Notes under the pieces: generated by a model
What the model was told of the DNA's origin: nothing
Seen by the model: only the letters and a program-made list of their open reading frames with translations
Database searches by the model: none
Program-made: the position numbers and the translations under genes
Shown: positions 35,098 through 44,756 of the stretch, piece after piece
Position numbering within the stretch: the stretch's first letter is position 1
Layout: every line of letters starts with the position of its first letter
NCBI RefSeq assembly: GCF_049933045.1
Contig: NZ_CP187926.1
Coordinates: forward strand, 1,302,001-1,366,000
Length of the DNA: 64,000 bases
From: Pseudocolwellia sp049933045
Lineage (GTDB): Bacteria > Pseudomonadota > Gammaproteobacteria > Enterobacterales > Alteromonadaceae
Reading direction: 5' to 3'

Positions 35098-36441
35098 ATG
35101 GAATTAATTTTTGAAATTGTTAGCTATCACCGTCTTTCTCCAGAGCAAATATCGAAAAAATCGATTAAAGATTCAATAACTCTTGGTCGTTCTGAGGAAA
35201 ATGATTGGCACTTGCCAGATCCTGAAAAAGTTGTTTCTGGTGTACATGCAAAAGTAGAACGACAATCAGATGGTTTTTTCATTTATGATCTTTCTACTAA
35301 TGGCTTGTTCATAAATAGATCGGTTGAAGCTTTAGGGCCAAACAAATCACATAAGTTAATGACTGATGATTTACTGACTTTTGGCGATTATGAAGTGTCT
35401 GTCAGCTTTGTTGAGCAAAAAAATGTAATTATTCCTGATGAGCCTTTACTCAAAGCTAAGGGTATGACTGATTTAGATGATGAGTTTCCTCCTGCTATAG
35501 TTCAAGGTATTAACAGTTCAAAACTTGCAGATGATCTGTTTTCACTTGATAAGGGGCATGACGAATTAATGCCTGTAGTGAATAATGATTTAGATGATTA
35601 TTTTGATGCTCCGCAGTCTATTCCTGAAGAATGGGATGAAGACTTTTTGAAAATGTATTCTTCATCAACATCAACAGCCGCAGCTAAACTTAATATTGAA
35701 CCTGAAACACCTAAAGTTAAAAAAGCTCCAGCTCAGAGAGTGCCACCTCAAAAAGTTGAACAACCTAAGCCAGCACCTATTCCTGAAAAAGTTGTTACAC
35801 CACAACCTGTATACAAACAGCCAGAAGTACAAAAGCCGATAGAGCGAAGCACTGTATCAACTACAAGTGGTCAGCTTGCCTTTTTACAAGGATTAGGTGT
35901 TTCACCTGAAATAGCTTCTGATGTTATGTCAGATAAGTTGATGCATGACATGGGTGAATGTATGCAGCTTATGTTATTGGGCCTTATGGAATCATTAAGA
36001 AATCGTTCGAGCCTAAAAAATGAATTCAGAGTTAACCAAACCACTTTTCAACAAAAAGAAAATAATCCTTTAAAGTTTTCGGCTTCAATTGATGATGTGT
36101 TTCAGAACTTGTTTTTAAGAAAAAGCACAAGCTTTTTACCTGCAGATAAAGCGATTACAGAAGCTTTTAATGACACAAGAAAACATGATATTGCGTTAAC
36201 TGCAGGTACTTTAGGTGAAATTGAAGGGATTTTGAGCCAGTTAGATCCTAATAGTATTGAAAGTAAAGACATGAAAGATTCAATATTAGATAACGTGTTA
36301 CCTGGTAATAAACAATTACGTTATTGGAAGCTATACAAAACGTTACACGCGGATATGACAAATGATATATCCAACCAAGGGAGCTCAGCTTTATCTGACG
36401 ATTTTGTTAGAGCTTACGATGAAAAAATAAAATCATTATAA
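35098..36441 (+). CDS. tagH: T6SS FHA domain protein TagH
   Basis: This cytoplasmic phosphothreonine-binding protein is the likely target of the kinase. The N-terminal FHA domain (about residues 1-105) has TLGRSEENDWHLPDP, VSGVHAKVE and DLSTNGLFIN. A proline/lysine-rich linker covers about 200-260. The C-terminal helical domain, with MQLMLLGLMESLRNRSSLKN and DDVFQNLFLRKSTSFLP, is typical of T6SS-associated FHA proteins. It starts at ATG 35098, 83 bases after the kinase. Confidence 0.95.
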   Translation: MELIFEIVSYHRLSPEQISKKSIKDSITLGRSEENDWHLPDPEKVVSGVHAKVERQSDGFFIYDLSTNGLFINRSVEALGPNKSHKLMTDDLLTFGDYEVSVSFVEQKNVIIPDEPLLKAKGMTDLDDEFPPAIVQGINSSKLADDLFSLDKGHDELMPVVNNDLDDYFDAPQSIPEEWDEDFLKMYSSSTSTAAAKLNIEPETPKVKKAPAQRVPPQKVEQPKPAPIPEKVVTPQPVYKQPEVQKPIERSTVSTTSGQLAFLQGLGVSPEIASDVMSDKLMHDMGECMQLMLLGLMESLRNRSSLKNEFRVNQTTFQQKENNPLKFSASIDDVFQNLFLRKSTSFLPADKAITEAFNDTRKHDIALTAGTLGEIEGILSQLDPNSIESKDMKDSILDNVLPGNKQLRYWKLYKTLHADMTNDISNQGSSALSDDFVRAYDEKIKSL

Positions 36442-36461
36442 AAATAGTTAGGTTAAAAAAA

Positions 36462-36932
36462 ATGAATGTAAAGAATATATTATATGCCATTGGTTTCATG
36501 ATTAGTGCAGGCTTTTTATCAAGTTGTGCAACGATTAATGCCATAGTTCCGCCGTCAACTGATTTGAAGTTTAACGTTTCTGCTGATATTAACCCTGATA
36601 AAAGTGGGCGTCCGTCTCCTGTTGTAGTAAAGGTATTTGAACTATCTTCACGTACTATTTTTGATACTCAAGATTTTTTTACTTTGTATGAATCTCCTGA
36701 AGATATTTTAGGTCCAGATTTATTAAGAAAAGATGAGTTGGAGTTGCAACCAGAACAAAGAAAAGAACATAAAATGGTACTTGACAAAAATACACGATAT
36801 ATCGGCTTTGTTGTCGCATATCGTGATATTGATGGTTCAAGATGGCGCTCGGTAGTTAAAGCAGATCCTACTGGTTATAAGAATATAACCATGAATATAG
36901 AAAAATTAGCTATTTACCCAAGTAATAAGTAA
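36462..36932 (+). CDS. tssJ: T6SS outer-membrane lipoprotein TssJ
   Basis: This lipoprotein anchors the TssJLM membrane complex to the outer membrane and binds TssM. The N-terminal signal ends in the lipobox LSSC with cysteine at about residue 22. A beta-sandwich domain follows, with FNVSADINPDKSGRPSPVVV, VFELSS and the loop region before YIGFVVAYRDIDGSRWRSVV. The 156-residue length is normal. It sits between tagH and tssK. Confidence 0.95.
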   Translation: MNVKNILYAIGFMISAGFLSSCATINAIVPPSTDLKFNVSADINPDKSGRPSPVVVKVFELSSRTIFDTQDFFTLYESPEDILGPDLLRKDELELQPEQRKEHKMVLDKNTRYIGFVVAYRDIDGSRWRSVVKADPTGYKNITMNIEKLAIYPSNK

Positions 36933-36963
36933 TTAATAAAATTAGAAATAATTAGGGAAGGTT

Positions 36964-38292
36964 ATGAGTGATTTTAGCCCAGTTGCCTGGACAGAAGGAA
37001 TGTTTCTGCGTCCTCAGCATATGCAGCAACAAGAAAGATATTTACAATTTCAACATTCTAAGATTAGAGATCGAATTAACCCATTAGCCTGGGGAATTTA
37101 TAATTTTGAAGTGGATCACCGTTTACTTTCTTTAGGGCAGTTTGGACTTGATAATATTGAGTGTATTTTTCAAGACAATACCTTAGCGCTTTTACCTGAG
37201 CAAAGTCCGTTACCTGACGTAATTACTATTCCATCAAGTACGATTAATCAGTTGGTTTATTTAGTTTTACCTGTGAATAAAAGCACGGGCTTAAATATAT
37301 CTGATGTGTCTGATAATCAAATAACACGCTACTTTTATAACGATCATAATATAATCGATACGAGTGTCGGTTCTGACGCTATGGAAGTGTTACAAATAGG
37401 AAAACTTCATTGTAAGTTGAAACTACAAAATGAAGACCGTTCTGGTTATGTTTCTATCGCTATAGCGAGAATTATTGATGTATCAGATGAAGGTGTTATC
37501 AAACTTGATTCTAAGTTTATTCCGTCTTGTTTTACCATCGAAAATATTAAGGTATTAACCAACCTGATAAAAGAAACTCAAGGAATGATCCAACAAAGAG
37601 CTGAAGCAATAGCTGCTAGATTATCTCAGTCGCAAGGTGCTTCAAGCTCAATTTCAGATTTTCTTATGTTGCAGTTGTTAAATAGGTACCAACCTATTTT
37701 TGAACACTTAGGTAGCGTTATTGGCGTTCATCCTGAGAAACTCTATGCGCACATGATTAGTTTAGCGGGTGAGCTTGCTACCTTTAGTGCGCAAACTAAA
37801 CGTCCACCTAAATTCCCTAAATATCAACATGATAATTTGACCCATGTGTTTAGCAAAGTCATGCTTAATATGAATCAGTGTCTAAGTACTGTCTTAGAAC
37901 AAACAGCTGTTGAATTACCATTAGAAAAAAGTAAGTACGGAATTCATTTTACGCCTATTCATGATAAGAGTTCTTTGGACAGTGCTGACTTTATTATTGC
38001 TGTTAGTGCGGCATTACCACCTAACGAAATAAGACAACGTTTACCTGCTCAAATTAAAATTGGCTCAGTTGAAAGTATTAGAGAATTAGTGAATAGCCAA
38101 CTTCCAGGTATTGGAATTATTGAATTAGCTACAGCTCCAAGACAAGTGCCTTATCATTCTGGTTACCACTATTTTCAATTAGATAAAACCAATAAAAATT
38201 GGTTTAAGTTAAAAGAAAGTGGCGGTATGGCAATGCATTTATCCGGTAATTACCCTGATCTTAAAATAGAACTTTGGGCAGTGAACGGCTAA
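36964..38292 (+). CDS. tssK: T6SS baseplate subunit TssK
   Basis: TssK links the baseplate wedge (TssE-F-G) to the TssJLM membrane complex. The N terminus has the family hallmark VAWTEGMFLRPQHMQQQERY. Central coiled segments (IKETQGMIQQRAEAIAARLS, LNRYQPIFEHL) form the trimer stalk. A C-terminal membrane-complex-binding head ends VPYHSGYHYFQLDKTNKNW. The 442-residue length is standard. AGGGAAG precedes the ATG. Confidence 0.97.
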   Translation: MSDFSPVAWTEGMFLRPQHMQQQERYLQFQHSKIRDRINPLAWGIYNFEVDHRLLSLGQFGLDNIECIFQDNTLALLPEQSPLPDVITIPSSTINQLVYLVLPVNKSTGLNISDVSDNQITRYFYNDHNIIDTSVGSDAMEVLQIGKLHCKLKLQNEDRSGYVSIAIARIIDVSDEGVIKLDSKFIPSCFTIENIKVLTNLIKETQGMIQQRAEAIAARLSQSQGASSSISDFLMLQLLNRYQPIFEHLGSVIGVHPEKLYAHMISLAGELATFSAQTKRPPKFPKYQHDNLTHVFSKVMLNMNQCLSTVLEQTAVELPLEKSKYGIHFTPIHDKSSLDSADFIIAVSAALPPNEIRQRLPAQIKIGSVESIRELVNSQLPGIGIIELATAPRQVPYHSGYHYFQLDKTNKNWFKLKESGGMAMHLSGNYPDLKIELWAVNG

Positions 38293-38317
38293 TAATAGAA
38301 AAATTAGGGATGATATA

Positions 38318-39616
38318 ATGAATGACAAAACAATCGTGAAGCCGCGACCAGGAAGGGGAGCTGCTTTACCAAAGAATGCTGACAGTAAACGCGCTATTGC
38401 TAATAGTTCGCGTACTGTTGTTCAAGAAGCAAAACCAGATCACCGTAATCAAAATACATTACTTGCTATGTCAGGTAATCCAATTGTTGATAGTGCGGGT
38501 ACTTTATTATCTATTTGTATTAAATTAAGAGATACAAAACACAATGATGATGTAGATGCGTTAAAAGTTCAGTGTATCGAACTTATTAAACATTACGAAC
38601 AGCTACTTAGAACTGCCGATATTCATCGTGATGATATTCAATCAGCACGTTATTGTTTATGTAGTTTTATCGATGAAGTTGTTTTAACGACACCTTGGGG
38701 TCAACAAAGTGAATGGGCTGCAAATAGTTTGCTGTCTACCTTTCATAATGAAACCTTTGGTGGAGAACATTTTTTTACCCTCTTGGAAAACACCCTTCAA
38801 TATACTTCTGACAAATACCGTTTATTAGAACTTATGTATTTATGTTTAACACTCGGTTTTGTAGGGAAAATGAAACTTGAGCCGCAAGGTTCGCAAAAAC
38901 TTGAAGACTTACGAGATAAAGCTTATCACGGTATACAAACACATAAAGGTGAATTAAACCGTGATCTTTCTCCCGGTTGGCGCGACAAAGTGGCACAAGA
39001 TGAAGGCTTTCAACAACCTTTCCCATTATGGGTTATAGGCGCACTTTTAGGTGTGGTTATGTTGTTCATATACATGGGCTTTAGTTACAGCATTAATAAT
39101 TATTCATCAACGGTTTATAAAGAGCTTGTTACCTTAGTACCTTGGCAAAACGAAGATGAAAATACGGCAGGCAATGTTAATCGCGATGAAGCCTTAATGT
39201 TACAGCAATTACTGCAAACAGAAATTAGCCGTAACTTATTAGAAGTGGAGCAATTAAACGATAGAATTCGCATTAGAATTGGTGCTGGAGCTCTTTTTTC
39301 AAGTGGCAGCACACAGCCTAGAGCTGATTTTGAAACGGTGTTAGCAAAAATTGCACGTACGCTTGAAGGTACTAAAGGAAAAATCCTTATTACGGGACAT
39401 ACCGATAACGAACCTATTTTTACCACTAAATATCCATCTAACTGGCATTTGTCTTTAGCCCGAGCTACTTCAATTGGTAACTTTCTTGCAAATAATGCTT
39501 CGTTAAGTGGTCGTTTATGGCCTGAAGGTAAGGGTGAAGCAGAGCCTAGAAGCTCAAACACAAATGAAGAAAGTCGTGCGTTAAATCGAAGAATTGAAAT
39601 AGATTTGTTGTTCTAG
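38318..39616 (+). CDS. tssL: T6SS membrane protein TssL with C-terminal OmpA-like domain
   Basis: This IcmH/DotU-type inner-membrane component binds TssM and the baseplate. The cytoplasmic domain covers about residues 45-225 (CSFIDEVVLTTPWG, HNETFGGEHFF). One membrane helix is at about 238-260 (WVIGALLGVVMLFIYMGF). A periplasmic OmpA-type peptidoglycan-binding domain follows with ILITGHTDNEP, WHLSLARATSIGNFL and ESRALNRRIEID. This is the extended TssL form, in which cell wall anchoring is built in. It lies 25 bases after tssK. Confidence 0.96.
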   Translation: MNDKTIVKPRPGRGAALPKNADSKRAIANSSRTVVQEAKPDHRNQNTLLAMSGNPIVDSAGTLLSICIKLRDTKHNDDVDALKVQCIELIKHYEQLLRTADIHRDDIQSARYCLCSFIDEVVLTTPWGQQSEWAANSLLSTFHNETFGGEHFFTLLENTLQYTSDKYRLLELMYLCLTLGFVGKMKLEPQGSQKLEDLRDKAYHGIQTHKGELNRDLSPGWRDKVAQDEGFQQPFPLWVIGALLGVVMLFIYMGFSYSINNYSSTVYKELVTLVPWQNEDENTAGNVNRDEALMLQQLLQTEISRNLLEVEQLNDRIRIRIGAGALFSSGSTQPRADFETVLAKIARTLEGTKGKILITGHTDNEPIFTTKYPSNWHLSLARATSIGNFLANNASLSGRLWPEGKGEAEPRSSNTNEESRALNRRIEIDLLF

Positions 39617-39638
39617 CTTCAATACAAAGGAATTGTAC

Positions 39639-42600
39639 ATGTTTAAAAAATTCATAAGAATAATGAAATCTCAGTTGGTAATTACCATTTTGGGTTTTAT
39701 TTGTTTAGCTTTACTTATATGGTTTGGAGGACCGCTATTAGCAATAGCCGGTTATGAACCTTTCATCAGTATATCTGCAAGAATTATCACTTTATTACTT
39801 ATTATTATCATTTGGGGAGCAATCAAGTTTGCTTCTAAAGCTAAAGATAAAAAACAAAATGAAGCTATGGTAAATAACTTGATCCATGGTGAAGAAAATA
39901 CACAAGAAAACACTTCTGATGACGCGGTTAAAGGTGAAATAGATGTATTGCATAAAAAAATGGTGCAAGCATTAGATATACTGAAAAATACTAAGTTTTC
40001 AGATAATAAAAACATTTACGACTTACCTTGGTACATCATGATTGGACCACCGGGTTCAGGTAAAACAACGGCTATACATCATTCAGGCTTAGAGTATCCA
40101 TTAAAAGAGAAAATGGGTATTGATATGATTGAAGGTGTAGGTGGTACAAGACATTGTGATTGGTGGTTTACTAATAAGGCTGTTTTAATTGACACAGCAG
40201 GTAGATATACAACTCAAGATAGCCATTCAAAACGTGATTCAAGAGCTTGGCAAGGCTTCCTTGGTTTATTGAAAAAGTTCAGACCTTTACGTCCTATAAA
40301 CGGTGTCGTGATCACTATGGGTATGGCTGAGCTTCTTAATCAAACAAAAACAGAAAGAAACTTACACGCCAGAGCTATAAAACAGCGTTTACAAGAACTT
40401 CAAAATCAATTAAATATGACGTTTCCTGTTTATGTTTTATTTTCTAAAACAGATTTAATTGCGGGTTTTAATGAGTTTTTTGATGATTTTACCAAAGAAG
40501 ATTGTGAACAAATATGGGGTGTAACTTTTCCTTTAGAAGTTGATGAAAATGAAGGAAGTATTGTCAGTACTTTCAATAAAGAGTTTCATAACTTATTAAC
40601 AAACCTGAATTCTCGTATCAACATTCGTTTGAAGCATGAACGTGACCTTGATCGTCGTTCAGCAATATATGAATTTCCAAAGCAATTAAGATTATTACAA
40701 AGTGCTGCCGATGATTTCTTAAAAGAGATATTTTCTCCAAATGCTTATGAAGAAGCTCCTTTATTACGTGGGGTTTATTTAACCAGTGCGACGCAGGAAG
40801 GAACGCCTATAGATCATCTTTCTTCACAAATATCGACGGGTGTAAAGTCAGAGAAAAAATCGTCTGAGATAAAACATCAAAGAAGTTACTTTATTAAACG
40901 TTTACTTGAAGATGTAATTTTTCCTGAAAAAAACTTAGCTTCAATTAATCGTCAACACGATAAACAAAATGTTTTATTAAGACGTTCAACTATTGCTGTA
41001 TCTTCTTTAATTGCCGTATTTTTCACTTATGCTTGGTGGTCAAGTTATGACTGGAATAGTCAACTAGTAGATCGTACCAAAGCTTCAATTGAAAACTATC
41101 AACAAGTAACTTCTGGTGGTTTAAATTCAGAATCTGAAATTATTACCTTAACAAAAGGTTTATCTACTTTAAGAAACTTACCTGTTGGTTATGCTAACGA
41201 AGAAATTGCTGATGCGCATACCTTAGGTTTGTATCAAGGAGACAAATTTAAACAGCCTGCAAAAGCAGCCTATAAAAGGGCACTAGAAGCCTATTTATTA
41301 CCTTACTTATCTAAATCCCTCAGCCGTGATATGCAAGAAAACTCCGTTCATTTAAGTTATTTATATGAAACCCTTAAAACTTATTTGATGCTGTATCAGA
41401 CTGATTATTATGCAGAAGATAATGTAAAAATTTGGTTCTCAGCTTATTTAGATCGTAATGTCCCTGGTGTGATTAATGCAGACATTCGTCAACAGTTAAA
41501 CGAACATTTATCGACGATGCTTGAAATGGGTGTAAGAGGCAATGATTACAACGAAGAAGTGGTAGCGCAAGCTAGACAAGATTTAACTATGCTACCTTTA
41601 GTTGAACGTGCATATCAGCGTTTAAAAAGTGACTTTAGTGACAGCAGTATTCCTGATTTTAAATTAGTCGATATTTTAAGTTTAGAGAGTTTAGAAGGTT
41701 TTACTTTTTTAAGTGACAGAACCTTTAGTACGGGTATTCCAAGCTTATATACGTTTAATGGCTTTCATGGAATTTTTAACATAGAAAAAAACAGAATTGT
41801 TAAACGTTTAATTGAAGACAGCTGGGTATACGGTGACGACTTAGGAGAGCTTGATGATAATACAAAAGCTGAAATAACCGTTCAATTAGAAGCTAAATAT
41901 ATTAGAGATTATATTTTTTACTGGGAAGATTTTCTAAGTGATTTAAATGTTAAGTCGTTTAATACGATTGAAGGTGCGAATCAAGTAACTCGGGCTTTAT
42001 CGAGCGCTGATGCGCCAATAAAAAGTATTATTACAGCGGTTCAGAAAAATGTTCAGTTAACAAAAGTACCTTTGTCTAAAAATGGTGAAGCTGCAGCTAA
42101 GATTGCTAAAAGCGCCTCAGATGTTTTATTTCAATCTAAAAAATCTAAAATTAAGCGATTATTACCCAATGAACCGATTGAAGTTGAGATAGATCTGCCC
42201 GGTAAAGACGTTGAGTTAGCATTTACAGATTTGTTATCTATCAACATACAAGAACTGGAAGAAATTCAAGGCACATTGCGTTCTATTAATCGAAATATAT
42301 CTAAGGTGACATCTTCATCAGGTTCATCTAAATATATGAATCAAGATTTGGAATATCAATTTACAACGCTAAGCGGTACATTAAAAGAACAAATAGCGGA
42401 TGCACCATTTCCAATATTTAATTGGTTAGATGATATTGCTTCTCAAACAAGAGGTTTCGCTAAAAACAATCAAAATCAACGTTTAAATGGTATATGGCAA
42501 TCAAGTGTCGTGGCTGAATATAAACGTGCTATTAGCCGTAGATACCCTTTTAGCAGAAGTGCTACTCGAGAAGTAAGAATTAATGACTTTACTCGCTTCT

Positions 42601-43169
42601 TTGCTTATGACGGTACATTAGATAAGTTTTGGACAAAATATTTAGAGGTACATGTTGATACTAGCAAGAAACCTTGGCGTTTTACCCAAGACATAGGTAT
42701 TAGTACAAAGGTATTAAAGGTTTTTCAAGAAGCTCAATTAATTAGAGAAGCTTTCTTCAACTCTGGGCAGAAATCTCCTATGGTCTGGTTTAGTCTTGAA
42801 GCAAGTTCACTTGATAAAACTGTTAGCCAATTAATGATTGAAATTGATGGGCAAAAATTAGTTTATAGACATGGACCTACCAGAAAAGAACAATTTATTT
42901 GGCCTGGTACAAGTGCCAATAGTGAAACTCGAATAGTGTTCACTCCGCCTAATGGTGGAAGATCTATTAATAAGAAATATGTTGGTGAATGGTCTTTGTT
43001 CAAATTTTTCGATGAACTCTATGAAAGCCGACCAGAAACTAAAAAAGATGGTCTATTAAAAATAGCATTAAGCGGCTACAACGCAGAGGTTCAATTTATA
43101 GCTAATAGTGTAAATAACCCATTTACCATGGTTAACTTGGAGCGCTTTACATGTCCAGAGAACCTATAA
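39639..43169 (+). CDS. tssM: T6SS membrane protein TssM (IcmF)
   Basis: This large inner-membrane subunit spans to the periplasm and forms the channel core with TssL and TssJ. Of 1176 residues, two N-terminal helices (about 12-62) are followed by a cytoplasmic NTPase-like domain with Walker A GPPGSGKTT at 136-144 and DTAGRY. A third helix lies near 450-467 and a long periplasmic domain extends to the end. The intact Walker A suggests nucleotide binding. The ATG at 39639 is chosen because AAAGG sits 8 bases upstream; an in-frame TTG at 39633 is too close. It overlaps tagF by 19 bases. Confidence 0.97.
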   Translation: MFKKFIRIMKSQLVITILGFICLALLIWFGGPLLAIAGYEPFISISARIITLLLIIIIWGAIKFASKAKDKKQNEAMVNNLIHGEENTQENTSDDAVKGEIDVLHKKMVQALDILKNTKFSDNKNIYDLPWYIMIGPPGSGKTTAIHHSGLEYPLKEKMGIDMIEGVGGTRHCDWWFTNKAVLIDTAGRYTTQDSHSKRDSRAWQGFLGLLKKFRPLRPINGVVITMGMAELLNQTKTERNLHARAIKQRLQELQNQLNMTFPVYVLFSKTDLIAGFNEFFDDFTKEDCEQIWGVTFPLEVDENEGSIVSTFNKEFHNLLTNLNSRINIRLKHERDLDRRSAIYEFPKQLRLLQSAADDFLKEIFSPNAYEEAPLLRGVYLTSATQEGTPIDHLSSQISTGVKSEKKSSEIKHQRSYFIKRLLEDVIFPEKNLASINRQHDKQNVLLRRSTIAVSSLIAVFFTYAWWSSYDWNSQLVDRTKASIENYQQVTSGGLNSESEIITLTKGLSTLRNLPVGYANEEIADAHTLGLYQGDKFKQPAKAAYKRALEAYLLPYLSKSLSRDMQENSVHLSYLYETLKTYLMLYQTDYYAEDNVKIWFSAYLDRNVPGVINADIRQQLNEHLSTMLEMGVRGNDYNEEVVAQARQDLTMLPLVERAYQRLKSDFSDSSIPDFKLVDILSLESLEGFTFLSDRTFSTGIPSLYTFNGFHGIFNIEKNRIVKRLIEDSWVYGDDLGELDDNTKAEITVQLEAKYIRDYIFYWEDFLSDLNVKSFNTIEGANQVTRALSSADAPIKSIITAVQKNVQLTKVPLSKNGEAAAKIAKSASDVLFQSKKSKIKRLLPNEPIEVEIDLPGKDVELAFTDLLSINIQELEEIQGTLRSINRNISKVTSSSGSSKYMNQDLEYQFTTLSGTLKEQIADAPFPIFNWLDDIASQTRGFAKNNQNQRLNGIWQSSVVAEYKRAISRRYPFSRSATREVRINDFTRFFAYDGTLDKFWTKYLEVHVDTSKKPWRFTQDIGISTKVLKVFQEAQLIREAFFNSGQKSPMVWFSLEASSLDKTVSQLMIEIDGQKLVYRHGPTRKEQFIWPGTSANSETRIVFTPPNGGRSINKKYVGEWSLFKFFDELYESRPETKKDGLLKIALSGYNAEVQFIANSVNNPFTMVNLERFTCPENL

Positions 43170-43867
43170 AAATCCTAGGTTTCTGTGGAAAAATCCCTTC
43201 GAAAGGGGACTTTGTTCAAAGTGACTTTAATAAAGATTTTTTAAAACATTGGAATGAATGGTTACAAGCGGTAATAGCAGTAAGTAAAGAGCAACTTGGT
43301 CAAGACTGGTTAGGTTGTTATTTAACCAGTCCTATATGGCATTTTTCATTATCGCCAGAGGTTTGTTGTGAATCTTCGGTGATGGGGACATTAATTCCAA
43401 GTGTTGACCTAGTAGGAAGACATTTTCCTTTTACTATAGCGGTTGAACATACTCATACTGCCGTTGCTGCTTGGCATGAAAATGAATGGGCTGAAAAAGC
43501 TGAACCTGCGGTTTTAGAAGTACTTGAAGATGATTTCGATTTAGTTGATTGGTTTGAAAACCTTGACCTTAATATTCCAAACATTTCGATTAAGACAACA
43601 AGTTTTTCTCATCATGAAAGTGACGACAAAGTTAAAAAAGCTTGGGTAATACAAGGCAATATGGCTCCTGAAATTTTAGACTTACTGCATTTACAATATA
43701 GCCAAAATTTTGGTGCTTATAGTATTTGGTGGACCTTGGGATCAGAATTGGTAGAACCTTGTTTTATAGTGACAGAAGGTTTACCACAAGTCAGTCAGTT
43801 TGTGGCCATGTTAAATGGACAGTGGCAAACATATAGTTGGAATACCAGCGAAATAATTAAAGGATAA
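43151..43867 (+). CDS. tagF: T6SS-associated protein TagF
   Basis: TagF acts as a post-translational repressor of T6SS assembly in systems with the PpkA/PppA pathway. The N-terminal domain opens GFCGKIPSKGDFVQ, then LGCYLTSPIWHFSLSPEVC and GRHFPFTIA, as in the TagF/SciT family. The 238-residue length is normal and there is no fused PppA domain, since pppA is separate and follows at once. It starts inside the end of tssM, so translation is coupled. Confidence 0.95.
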   Translation: MSREPIKILGFCGKIPSKGDFVQSDFNKDFLKHWNEWLQAVIAVSKEQLGQDWLGCYLTSPIWHFSLSPEVCCESSVMGTLIPSVDLVGRHFPFTIAVEHTHTAVAAWHENEWAEKAEPAVLEVLEDDFDLVDWFENLDLNIPNISIKTTSFSHHESDDKVKKAWVIQGNMAPEILDLLHLQYSQNFGAYSIWWTLGSELVEPCFIVTEGLPQVSQFVAMLNGQWQTYSWNTSEIIKG

Positions 43868-43869
43868 TA

Positions 43870-44646
43870 ATGTTTCAGTCGAGTCATGCGCAAACGCACC
43901 GAGGTACGGTTAGGAAAATAAATGAAGATGCTTTTTTGGAACGCCCAACGCAAGGTATCTGGGTGGTTGCTGATGGTATGGGCGGGCATGCCGCGGGAGA
44001 TGTTGCCAGTCAATTAGTGATAGACACTATTTTGAAAAAAATAGAATACCTATCTCCTGATCAAATAAATACAACTGTGCTTGTTCAATCACTTAAAGAA
44101 AGTAATGCCATTTTACAACAAATGAGTAAAACTCAGTTTGCAGGTAAAGTAGCAGGTAGCACAGTCGTTATTTTGTGGATTAAAGATGAGAATTACCATT
44201 TGTTATGGGTAGGTGATAGTCGAGGGTATTTACTCAGACATGGTGTGTTACAACAAGTTACAAAAGACCATAGTCAAGTTAATGACATGATCGACGAAGG
44301 TGTTATATTAGCTGAAGACGCTGAAAGTCATCCTCTAGCTAATGTGATAACACGTGCTGTAGGAGTAGATACGGAGCTTAATGTAGATATAAAATCTGAT
44401 AGATTAGTGTTAGGTGATGTATTCTTGCTTTGTAGTGATGGTCTTAACAAAGAAGTCAGCGACAAAGAAATAGAAAAAGTTTTACAACCAGGTAATATTA
44501 TAGATGCAGGTATGGCTTTAATGCATGCGTCACTGGTTAGGAATGCTCGAGATAACGTAACGTGTATTCTAGTGAAAAATAAAAACGATGTTGAACATTC
44601 GATTGATGGCGATAATTCAGACGCTACCATTCCACTATTCATATAA
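43870..44646 (+). CDS. pppA: T6SS-associated PP2C-type phosphatase PppA
   Basis: It is expected to dephosphorylate the FHA protein and reset the threonine phosphorylation switch. PP2C motifs in order are RKINEDAFLE, GIWVVADGMGGHAAGDVAS, LLWVGDSRGYLLRHG, VTKDHSQV, the ITRAVG segment, FLLCSDGLN and a final RDNVTCILVK. The metal-binding aspartates are all present. At 258 residues it is of usual size. It starts 2 bases after tagF. The 44647-44756 gap after it holds only the TssA ribosome site. Confidence 0.96.
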   Translation: MFQSSHAQTHRGTVRKINEDAFLERPTQGIWVVADGMGGHAAGDVASQLVIDTILKKIEYLSPDQINTTVLVQSLKESNAILQQMSKTQFAGKVAGSTVVILWIKDENYHLLWVGDSRGYLLRHGVLQQVTKDHSQVNDMIDEGVILAEDAESHPLANVITRAVGVDTELNVDIKSDRLVLGDVFLLCSDGLNKEVSDKEIEKVLQPGNIIDAGMALMHASLVRNARDNVTCILVKNKNDVEHSIDGDNSDATIPLFI

Positions 44647-44756
44647 AAGATATTGCTATCAATATTTGTATCGTTTATCATTAATGAAGGAATATTCAGC
44701 AATATAATAACTTATATTTACTGAATAAGAAGTAAGATTTCAAGGAAGAAATAAGA